From positions 1-16,407 of the forward strand of contig JANXXA010000020.1 in the NCBI GenBank assembly GCA_025350885.1: a DNA stretch of 16,407 bases, in the 5' to 3' direction. Shown here in pieces: positions 1-6,510 of the stretch. Source of the DNA: Phenylobacterium sp. Its GTDB lineage: Bacteria; Pseudomonadota; Alphaproteobacteria; Caulobacterales; Caulobacteraceae. The notes beneath the pieces are model-generated. The model worked only from the letters and a program-made list of their open reading frames with translations. It did no database searches and was not told the DNA's origin. Within the stretch, counting starts at the first letter, position 1. The number at the start of each line of letters is the position of its first letter. A program made the translations under genes and the position numbers.

Positions 1-1
1 G

Positions 2-403
2 TTGACCGCGACCAATGGGTATCTCGGCAGCATGCGCACCGTGCATTTCGCGCATTGGGCGTTTCTGAACAACGGCAGCCGACTGCTGTTCTTCAGCAAC
101 TTTGACCAAAGCTGGGGCGCGTATCTGGATGATTTCATCGAAAAAGCTCACGTTGGTCTGACCTTGGCTTGGGGCACGGGCGTTGGCTTTCCCGCCACCC
201 GCTTCTTGCTGTTCGACGGGGCCAGCCACGGGCGGCAGTTCAAGACCTGGGCGCTGGCGTCGCGCGCGGTCAGCCGCTTCTGGTACAGCGCCTATCGCGA
301 ATTCACCGTCGATCAGATCGAGCGCCAGGCGCGCATCGCCGAGGGCCTGCGCAAGGCCCGACTCAATCCCAAGGAGGCGCAGGCGTGGTTGCAGGACCTG
401 TAG
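2..403 (+). CDS. Conserved protein of unknown function, C-terminal part (cut by window edge)
   Basis: The reading frame is open from the first base of the window to a TAG at 401-403, so this is the last 133 or so residues of a longer protein; the TTG at position 2 is not believed to be its start. The visible part is well-formed globular protein with no membrane segment or signal. It is rich in aromatic residues (HFAHWAFL, LLFFSNFDQSWGAYLDDF, FWYSAYREF) and ends in a charged helix. From memory, proteins with this pattern of an aromatic LLFFSNFD-type strand, GFPxTRFLL and WYSAY occur beside haem peroxidase and P450 genes in other bacteria, but I know no proven function. The peroxidase gene starts inside its last codons (GTG at 385, 19-base overlap), so the two are probably co-translated. 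Real gene: fairly sure. Function: unknown. Confidence 0.75.
   Translation: MTATNGYLGSMRTVHFAHWAFLNNGSRLLFFSNFDQSWGAYLDDFIEKAHVGLTLAWGTGVGFPATRFLLFDGASHGRQFKTWALASRAVSRFWYSAYREFTVDQIERQARIAEGLRKARLNPKEAQAWLQDL
371..377 (+). promoter_or_regulatory. Ribosome binding site fixing the GTG start of the DyP peroxidase
   Basis: AAGGAGG lies 7 bases before the GTG at 385, inside the end of the upstream gene. It is a near-perfect Shine-Dalgarno sequence and decides the peroxidase start, since no ATG is available in that frame nearby. Confidence 0.7.
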
Positions 404-1955
404 CGAAAGCCGCGGCCGCCGGCCCGCCCAGCTGGAAGCTGACGGCGCCGCACGACGCCGCCGCCCAGGGTCTGGTGGTCGGCGGGTTCGGCGGTCTGGG
501 CACCGGTCGCGCCCTGTTCGTCGAATTCGGCTGGCCGCCCGGTACGGCCCATCCGGGCAGCTGGATCGCCGCGTTGCAGGCCCTGGCGCCGGTCACCAAC
601 GCCGATGGCCGCGAGGCGCGCGCCACGGCGCTGGCCCTCACCGGCACGGGTCTGGCCCGCATGGGCCTGGACGACCAGGCGCTGAATTCCTTCTCGCGGC
701 CCTTCCGCGAAGGCATGTTCCAGGAGGATCGCCGCGCCGGCTCGGCGACCGGCGCGGCGAGACCTGGCAGGGCACGGTGATTGCGGGCGGTCCGCAATGG
801 AGCGCCAATACCCACCAGCCGACGCCGCCAGACGGCGCGCCGACGCAGGCGCAAATCACCACGCCGACCACCGTCCACGCCGTGGTGCTGCTCTATGACA
901 CCGATGAGGCGGCGGCCGAGACCTGGTCCGCTGCGGTCGAGGCCGCGCTCGCTTTGCACGACGTGCGCGTTGTTCACCGCCTGCCGCTGGTGCTCGACCC
1001 CGACAACATGGGCGTCAGCCGCGAGCATTTCGGTTTTGCCGACGGCCTTTCGCAGCCCGCGCCCTTTGACGCCCAGGCGGTCACCCTGGCCGGGGTTCCG
1101 GCCCCGGCCGACGGCCGCAACAGCGTGCCGCTGGGGGAATTCCTGATCGGCCACCTGAACGGCCACCACGAAAAGGCGCCCGGCCCCATCGTCCCCGATA
1201 CCCCGGCATCGGCGGCGGCCGGCCTGGCGCCGCACGAGCTGGCCGAAGGCTTTCGCGACCTTGGCCTGAACGGCAGCTATGTGGTGATCCGTGAACTGCG
1301 CCAGGACGTGGCGGCCTTCTGGCGCTCCATGCAGAAGGGCGCCGAGGCGATCCGCGCGCGCGACCCCGAACACAGCGCCCATATCGACGCCGGCTGGATC
1401 GCCGAGCGGGTGGTCGGCCGCAGCGTCGAGGGCCACCTGCTGTGTCCCGCCGGCTATCAGCCGGCCGACCGCTATGGCCTGCCGGACAACGACTTCCTGT
1501 TCCTCGATCTCGATCCGCAAGGCGTGGGCTGCCCCGTCGGCGCCCACGTCCGTCGCGCCAACCCCCGCGACAGCCTGGCGCCCAGCGCGGCCATGGCCCA
1601 GACCCTGCTGGACGCGGCTAACAACCACCGCATCCTGCGGCGCGGGCGCAAGTATGGTCCCAAGCTGGCCGACCCTTCGACCGACGATGGCCAGGACCGC
1701 GGCCTCTTGTTCATGTGCCTGAACACCGACATCGCCCGGCAGTTCGAGTTTGTGCAGCAGACCTGGCTGTTGAACGAGAACTTCGCCACCTTGTTCGATG
1801 AGACCGACCCCCTGGTCGGCCCGGCCGGCGCCATGACCATTCGCGACACGGCGCTGCGTCGCAGGGTGGACGTCGAGACCTTCGTCCAGCTGGTGGGGGG
1901 CGACTATTTTTTCCTGCCGAGCCTGCCGGCCCTGGCCTATCTGGAAACCCTGTGA
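385..1955 (+). pseudogene. DyP-type haem peroxidase, interrupted by an apparent single-base deletion
   Basis: DyP peroxidases use H2O2 to oxidise dyes, phenolics or other donors through a haem with a histidine ligand. The gene starts at GTG 385 and runs in that frame to about 737, ending in ALTGTGLARMGLDD and PFREGM, the N-terminal DyP pattern. It then continues one frame back with RLGD to the stop at 1953-1955. One missing C in the GCCGGC at 736-741 would restore RRARLGD and give a protein of about 523 residues, normal for the family. The second part carries GFADG with the catalytic Asp (about residue 220 of the restored protein), GAHVRRANPR with the proximal His (about 388), the HRILRRG segment (about 415-421) with the distal Arg region, and NTDIARQFEFVQQTW. 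No signal peptide or Tat motif is visible. All catalytic parts survive, so this is either a very recent pseudogene or a sequencing error. It overlaps both neighbours. Confidence 0.85.
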
Positions 1956-3214
1956 GCGTGGCGAGGTCCACGGACCCGCTGCTGTCGCGCGACGTGCTGC
2001 GACCCCGGGCCGCGGGACTGAAGGGGTGGTTGATGGGTCAGGTCATGGCCGCGGCCCCGCTGGGCCTTGGCCTGCTGCGCAGGTTCGCGCCACTGCCCAG
2101 GTTCGGCAAGCTGGTCATCGCCACCCTGCACGACGACGTCAGCGAGGTGTTCGCCACTGATGCCGCCTTCGCCGCCCCCTACCGCGACAAGCTCGACGTG
2201 ATCACCGGCGGCGAGCCGTTCTTCCTGGGCCTTGGCGACGGCCCGGACTATCGCGCCGCCGTCGCGGCCATGCGCCGCGTGGTCCGGCCCGAGGATCTGC
2301 CCCGCCTGGCGCACGAGGCAGAAGCCCTTGCCGAAGCCGCCGTCGCCGGGGCTGGGGGCCGGATCGAGGTGGTCGACGCTCTGGTCCGCGAGGTCACCTT
2401 CAAGCTGCTTGGCGACTATCTGGGCGTGCCGCCGCCGGCGGAGGGGGACCTGCGGGTCTGGGCGACGCGGCTGTTTGAGTTCCAGTTCGCCGACCCGGGC
2501 GGCGACCCGGCGCTACGGGTCCAGGTCGAGGCCATCGCGCCGGCGATGCGCGCGCACATTCAGGGCGAAATGGATCGACGCCGCGCGGCCGGACTTGCGG
2601 TCCAGCCCGACGATGTGCTTGGCCGCTGCCTGGCCCTGCAAGCGGCCGGCGAGGGCTGGTATACTGACGCGGCGATCCGCACCGCCGTCACCTGCCTGAT
2701 GGTCGGCGGCCCGCCGCAGCCGCCGATGGTCGTGCCCCAGGCCCTGGAGCAGCTGTTGCGCCGGCCGCGGGCGCTGGCCGGCGCCCAACAGGCAGCCCGC
2801 GACGACGACGACGACCTGCTGGCCGGCTATGTGCTGGAGGCCATGCGCTTTGATCCGCTGGCGCCGGGCCTGCCCCGGCATGTGACGGCCGACGCCATGA
2901 TCGCCGCTGGAACCCCCCGGGCGCGCACCGTGCCGGCCGGCGCCACGGTGCTGGTGGCCTTCGCCTCGGCGATGATGGATGACCGCCGCCTGCCCGATCC
3001 TAAAGTCTTTAATCCGCAACGGCTGGCCTATGAATATGTCCACTTCGGCCACGGCCTGCACGAATGCTTCGGCCGGCACATCAACCGCGCCACCCTGCAC
3101 CTGATGCTGAAGCCGCTGCTGCGGCGCCCCGACCTGCGTCGCGCGCCCGGCGCCGCCGGGCGGTTGAGCAAGAACGGCGTCTTCGCAGAGCGCCTGGTCG
3201 TCGAGTTCGGCTGA
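1952..3214 (+). CDS. Cytochrome P450 with non-canonical I-helix
   Basis: This is a soluble bacterial P450 of 420 residues, a normal length. The haem-binding loop FGHGLHECFG gives the thiolate ligand Cys372, and the K-helix ExxR is Glu296-Arg299 (EAMR). The central I-helix, where P450s normally carry an (A/G)GxxT with an acid-alcohol pair for O2 activation, reads VGGPPQPPM at about residues 251-259. The Thr and acid are missing and four prolines sit there instead. The start is GTG 1952, overlapping the peroxidase stop by four bases (GTGA), so translation is coupled. No ferredoxin or ferredoxin reductase is in the window. A run of Asp (five residues, near 2801-2815) precedes the K-helix. The missing Thr suggests a peroxide-using or hydroperoxide-rearranging enzyme rather than a monooxygenase; that is inference. 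Being a P450 is near certain, the substrate unknown. Confidence 0.92.
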   Translation: MSVARSTDPLLSRDVLRPRAAGLKGWLMGQVMAAAPLGLGLLRRFAPLPRFGKLVIATLHDDVSEVFATDAAFAAPYRDKLDVITGGEPFFLGLGDGPDYRAAVAAMRRVVRPEDLPRLAHEAEALAEAAVAGAGGRIEVVDALVREVTFKLLGDYLGVPPPAEGDLRVWATRLFEFQFADPGGDPALRVQVEAIAPAMRAHIQGEMDRRRAAGLAVQPDDVLGRCLALQAAGEGWYTDAAIRTAVTCLMVGGPPQPPMVVPQALEQLLRRPRALAGAQQAARDDDDDLLAGYVLEAMRFDPLAPGLPRHVTADAMIAAGTPRARTVPAGATVLVAFASAMMDDRRLPDPKVFNPQRLAYEYVHFGHGLHECFGRHINRATLHLMLKPLLRRPDLRRAPGAAGRLSKNGVFAERLVVEFG

Positions 3215-3220
3215 AGCGCC

Positions 3221-3237
3221 AGCGGCGGAGCGCCGCT
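3221..3237. terminator. GC-rich hairpin between convergent genes, possible bidirectional terminator
   Basis: AGCGGCG and CGCCGCT form a perfect 7-bp stem with a 3-base loop, directly between the P450 stop and the last codon of the acyl-CoA dehydrogenase. There is no T-tract on either side, so intrinsic termination is uncertain. Confidence 0.35.
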
Positions 3238-4886
3238 CAGTTCGCCCCCTCCAGCAGGCGCCGGGCAATGACCTGAGCCTGGATCTCGCCTGAGCCTTCG
3301 AAGATATTGAGGATGCGGGCGTCGGCCAGCAGGCGGCTGATCGGCTGCTCGACCGCGAAGCCCGCGCCGCCGTGGATCTGCACCGCATTGTCGGCGCAAG
3401 CCCAGGCCATGCGCGCGGCCACCAGCTTGGCCATACCCGCCTCCAGGTCGCAGCGGCGGCCCTGATCCTTGGCGGTGGCGGCGAACCAGGCCAGGCGGCG
3501 CGCGCCGAGCAGCTCCGCGGCCATCATCGCCAGCTTGTTGGCCACCCGCGGGAAGGCGGCCAGCGGTTCACCGAACTGGCGGCGGGCCAGCGCGTAGGCG
3601 AGCGCCAGGTCGAGTGCGTTCTGGCCGACGCCAATGGCCCGGGCGGCGGTCTGGATGCGGGCGCTCTCGAAGGTCGCCATCAGCTGGGCAAAGCCCTGGC
3701 CCGCCTGTCCGCCGAGCAGATTAACATGGGCGACCTCGAACCCGTCGAAGGCGATCTCGTATTCCTTCATCCCGCGATAGCCGATCACGCCGATTTCGCC
3801 GCCGCTCATGCCGGGCGCGGGGAAGGGATCGCCGGGGACCCCGCGCGGCTTTTCCGCCAGGAACATCGACAGGCCCCGGTGATCCTTGGAGCCAGGGTCG
3901 GTGCGCACCAGCAGCGTCATCAGGTCGGCGCGGGCGGCATGGGTGATCCAGGTCTTGGCGCCGGTGATCCGCCAGACATCGCCGTCGCGCACCGCACGCG
4001 TGGTCAGGGAGCCCAGATCCGACCCGGCCTGCGGCTCGGTGAAGACCGCCGTGGGGATGATCGCGCCCGAGGTCACGCCCGCAAGCAGGCGGGCCTGCTG
4101 ATCGGGCGTCCCGTGCGCCAGCAGCAGCTCGGCGGCGATCTCCGAGCGGGTGCCCAGCGAGCCGGTCCCGATATAGCCCCGAGACAGGGCCTCGGTAACC
4201 ACGCACATGGCCACCTTGCCCAGGCCCGCACCCCCCCACCGTTCCGGCGCGGTCAGGCCGAAAACCCCCAGCGCGCCCATCTCCTCGAGCAGGCTGAGCG
4301 GGATCAGCTCGTCCTTCAGATGCCAGCCGTGGGCGAAGGGCGTGATCCTTTCGGCGGCGAAGGCCTGAAACTGGTCGCTGATCGCCTCGAGGGTCTCGTC
4401 GAGACCGCTGGCTTCCAACGAAGCATGGCCCCGCGCGAGGTCGAGCAGCTCGACGATCCGGGACTTCACCGCCTGGGTCGCGCCGGCCGCCAGGCGACCG
4501 ACGACGGGGCCCATCGGCAGCGACGGCACGCCCAGGTCCCAGGTCCGGAAAGTTTCACCCTGGTTCATCGGCACGCCGCCCAGGAGCTGGCTGGTGTATT
4601 CGTAGGCCAGGAGCTGAGCCGGCAGGGCGTCGGCCTCGCCGAACCGCCCCTGCGCCATCAGCGCCCGAGCCCAGAGCGCGGTCTGGCGAAGGGTCTCGGC
4701 GTAGGCGGCCATCCACGCCAGGCCATGGGCGCCATGCTGTTCGGCGTCCAGCAGCGCACGGTCGGTCCGCCCCTCGCGCGTCACGCGACGGGCCACCGCC
4801 GCCTGGAGTTCGGTGACCAGCGCCTGGGCGCGGCTGGCCGCGAGATCCAGGAGTTCGAGGAGGTCCGGAAGGATCAGGCTCATCAT
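3237..4886 (-). CDS. Acyl-CoA dehydrogenase, long form, resembling (2S)-methylsuccinyl-CoA dehydrogenase
   Basis: FAD-dependent acyl-CoA dehydrogenase of about 549 residues, roughly 160 longer than the usual family length because of an extra N-terminal helical domain. The dehydrogenase core follows: TEPQAGSDLGS (about 283-293), TWITHAARADL, GYRGMKEYEIAFDGFEV, TFESARIQTAARAIG, RRQFGEPL, NAVQIHGGAGF and the C-terminal DARILNIFEGSGEIQ. Two candidate catalytic Glu residues are present: the FESAR position (about 407), used in isovaleryl-CoA dehydrogenase, and the FEGSG position (about 530), used in most others. The extension plus the GYRGMKEYE and ARILNIFEG...QAQVIARRLL patterns match, from memory, methylsuccinyl-CoA dehydrogenase (Mcd) of the ethylmalonyl-CoA pathway. 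No other gene of that pathway is nearby, so substrate remains open. Starts possible at GTG 4892, ATG 4886 or ATG 4883; none has a good ribosome binding site. Confidence 0.88.
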   Translation of the reverse strand: MMSLILPDLLELLDLAASRAQALVTELQAAVARRVTREGRTDRALLDAEQHGAHGLAWMAAYAETLRQTALWARALMAQGRFGEADALPAQLLAYEYTSQLLGGVPMNQGETFRTWDLGVPSLPMGPVVGRLAAGATQAVKSRIVELLDLARGHASLEASGLDETLEAISDQFQAFAAERITPFAHGWHLKDELIPLSLLEEMGALGVFGLTAPERWGGAGLGKVAMCVVTEALSRGYIGTGSLGTRSEIAAELLLAHGTPDQQARLLAGVTSGAIIPTAVFTEPQAGSDLGSLTTRAVRDGDVWRITGAKTWITHAARADLMTLLVRTDPGSKDHRGLSMFLAEKPRGVPGDPFPAPGMSGGEIGVIGYRGMKEYEIAFDGFEVAHVNLLGGQAGQGFAQLMATFESARIQTAARAIGVGQNALDLALAYALARRQFGEPLAAFPRVANKLAMMAAELLGARRLAWFAATAKDQGRRCDLEAGMAKLVAARMAWACADNAVQIHGGAGFAVEQPISRLLADARILNIFEGSGEIQAQVIARRLLEGAN

Positions 4887-4890
4887 GCGC

Positions 4891-4896
4891 ACTATA
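4891..4896 (-). promoter_or_regulatory. Possible -10 element for a leaderless acyl-CoA dehydrogenase transcript
   Basis: TATAGT on the minus strand lies 7 bases before the ATG at 4883 and 4 before the ATG at 4886, with no Shine-Dalgarno sequence between. That spacing fits transcription starting at or next to the start codon. No convincing -35 element is seen at 16-18 bases, so the call is weak. Confidence 0.25.
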
Positions 4897-4967
4897 GGGG
4901 AAGCTTGCTTTGCGTAGCGTCAGGCGGTTCTGCTGCCGCACGGACTTGAAATAGAGAGACGCCTCCC

Positions 4968-5600
4968 ATGCTCGTCGTCCACCACCTCAACGATTCCCGC
5001 TCACAGCGCATCCTGTGGTTGCTTGAGGAACTTGGCGCGCCCTATGAGATCAAGTTCTACAAGCGCGACGCAACAACCCGGCTGGCGCCCCCGGACCTGA
5101 AGGCTGTGCATCCGCTGGGCAAGTCGCCGGTGATCACCGACGGCGCGGAGACGATCGCCGAGTCCGGGGCCATCGTCGACTACATCGTCCGCAAATATGG
5201 CGCCGGCCGGCTGGCGCGGATGCCCGGCGCGGCGGACTTCGAGAAATATAACGAGTGGCTGCACTACGCCGAGGGCTCGGCCATGCTGCCGCTGATGCTC
5301 AACATGTACGTCATGCGCCTGGGCGAGGCCGGCGCGCCGCTGCATCCGCGGATCGCCGACGAGATGGCCAACCATCTGGGCTATGTGAACGCGGCGCTGG
5401 AAGGCCGCGACTGGCTGATGGGCACGGACCTCACCGGCGCGGATGTCCAGATGAGCTTCGTCGGCGAGGTCTGCAACGCCTTCGGCCAGGCCGACCGCTA
5501 TCCCAACATCAAGGCCTGGGTGGACCGCTTCCAGAACCGCCCGGCTTATCGCAAGGCGCTGGAAAAGGGCGGACCCTACAATATGGGTCCGAAGACCTGA
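4968..5600 (+). CDS. Glutathione S-transferase family protein
   Basis: Cytosolic GST of 210 residues, a normal length. The N-terminal thioredoxin-like domain begins MLVVHHLNDSRSQRILWLLEEL, with the probable glutathione-activating Ser at 10 or 12. It continues through HPLGKSPVI with the cis-Pro (54) and ETIAESGAI, where Glu65-Ser66 would hold the gamma-glutamyl group. The helical C-terminal domain ends in TGADVQMSFVGE and YPNIKAWVDRFQNRPAYRKALE, the usual GST ending. The ATG at 4968 is preceded by GAGAG with a 9-base gap. It is divergent from the acyl-CoA dehydrogenase and 58 bases upstream of a crotonase gene on the same strand, probably one operon. The family conjugates glutathione to electrophiles or uses it to reduce peroxides; the actual substrate cannot be read from sequence. 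Confidence 0.93.
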   Translation: MLVVHHLNDSRSQRILWLLEELGAPYEIKFYKRDATTRLAPPDLKAVHPLGKSPVITDGAETIAESGAIVDYIVRKYGAGRLARMPGAADFEKYNEWLHYAEGSAMLPLMLNMYVMRLGEAGAPLHPRIADEMANHLGYVNAALEGRDWLMGTDLTGADVQMSFVGEVCNAFGQADRYPNIKAWVDRFQNRPAYRKALEKGGPYNMGPKT

Positions 5601-5658
5601 GCCGCGACCTGGAGCGCTTCGGGCTGACGGACGAAACTCTGAAACAAGGATGGGCGAG

Positions 5659-6489
5659 ATGAGCGAGACCCTGGCCAGGCCGGTGGCGGATCAGACGGCG
5701 GAAGTGCTCTACGAGGCGGCCGACGGGGTCGCCACGATCACGCTGAACCGGCCGGAACGGATGAACGCGATCTCCGGGCCGATGCTGGCCAGCCTCAGCG
5801 ACTATCTGCTAAAGGCCAACGCCGACAGCAAGGTCCGGGTGGTAATCCTGACCGGGGCGGGCCGCTACTTCTGCGTCGGTCTCGACCTGGTGGACGCGAC
5901 GCAAGGTTCCGGCATCGGGTCGGACCGCCAGGCCCAGGCGGTGTCGGTAAACCTCGACCTGCGCAACACGCCGCCGACGATCCTCTTTGGCATGGACAAG
6001 CCGACGATCTGCGCGCTGAACGGCGCCGCCGCCGGCTATGGCCTGGACACCGCGCTGGGCTGCGACATCCGCATCATGGGCGAGAGCTCCAAACTGGCCG
6101 CGGCCTTCGTCCGGCGCGGCGTGGTGCCGGAAAGCGGCGGGACCTGGCTGCTGCCCCGGCTGGTGGGCTGGTCGAAGGCCGCCGAGCTGATCTTCACCGG
6201 CCGCACGCTGTCGGCCGCCGAGAGCTTGGCGCGGGGCCTGGCCAACGAGGTGGTCGCCGACGCCGACGTGCTGACCCGCGCCCGCGCCGTCGCCGCGGAG
6301 ATCGCCGGCAATGCACCGCTGGCCGTGCAGTCGGCCAAGCGGCTGATGCGCATGGGCCTGGAGGAGACGTTCAACGACCACGTCCACCACGTCTATCTGC
6401 AGTTCCTCCAGCTGGTCCGCACTCAGGACTTCCGCGAAGGCATGACCTCGTTCCTGGAAAAGCGCCCGGCGGATTTCCACGGCCGCTAA
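5659..6489 (+). CDS. Enoyl-CoA hydratase/isomerase (crotonase) family protein
   Basis: Crotonase-fold enzyme of 276 residues acting on a CoA thioester. It shows the family pattern in order: GVATITLNRPERMNAI (about 23-38), the first oxyanion-hole loop YFCVGLDL (about 70-77), the second NGAAAGYGLDTALGCDIRI (about 121-139), and VVPESGGTWLLPRLVG (about 155-170). The classical hydratase Glu in a QPE motif is absent, with Phe150 near that place. Glu158 sits where the mammalian hydratase has Gly in its IPGAGG loop, as in other crotonases with a PES or PDxG loop. The reaction may therefore be hydration, isomerisation or another crotonase chemistry. The ATG at 5659 is chosen because AAGGA lies 8 bases before it; the ATG at 5650 overlaps that site. 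Likely co-transcribed with the GST gene; it converges on the molybdenum hydroxylase. Confidence 0.9.
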   Translation: MSETLARPVADQTAEVLYEAADGVATITLNRPERMNAISGPMLASLSDYLLKANADSKVRVVILTGAGRYFCVGLDLVDATQGSGIGSDRQAQAVSVNLDLRNTPPTILFGMDKPTICALNGAAAGYGLDTALGCDIRIMGESSKLAAAFVRRGVVPESGGTWLLPRLVGWSKAAELIFTGRTLSAAESLARGLANEVVADADVLTRARAVAAEIAGNAPLAVQSAKRLMRMGLEETFNDHVHHVYLQFLQLVRTQDFREGMTSFLEKRPADFHGR

Positions 6490-6510
6490 ATCGCCCGCCC
6501 GGCCCGGGGG

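Noticed and set aside
363..1628. Long minus-strand open frame opposite the DyP gene
   Set aside because: It mirrors the codon pattern of the real plus-strand gene, shows no recognisable motif, and the opposite strand has clear DyP motifs.
3372..4949. 525-residue plus-strand open frame opposite the acyl-CoA dehydrogenase
   Set aside because: Antisense shadow in GC-rich DNA, rich in Gly/Arg/His with no domain pattern; the minus-strand gene is unmistakable.
5601..5662. Possible tiny gene or lost GST tail between the GST and crotonase genes, ending in an ATGA overlap with the crotonase start
   Set aside because: The frame encodes a plausible-looking DLERFGLTDETLKQGWAR, but has no start codon or ribosome binding site of its own and is a shadow frame inside the GST gene; the overlap is probably chance.
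6490..6510. GC-rich run between the crotonase and molybdenum hydroxylase genes as a terminator
   Set aside because: No clean stem with a T-tract could be drawn.
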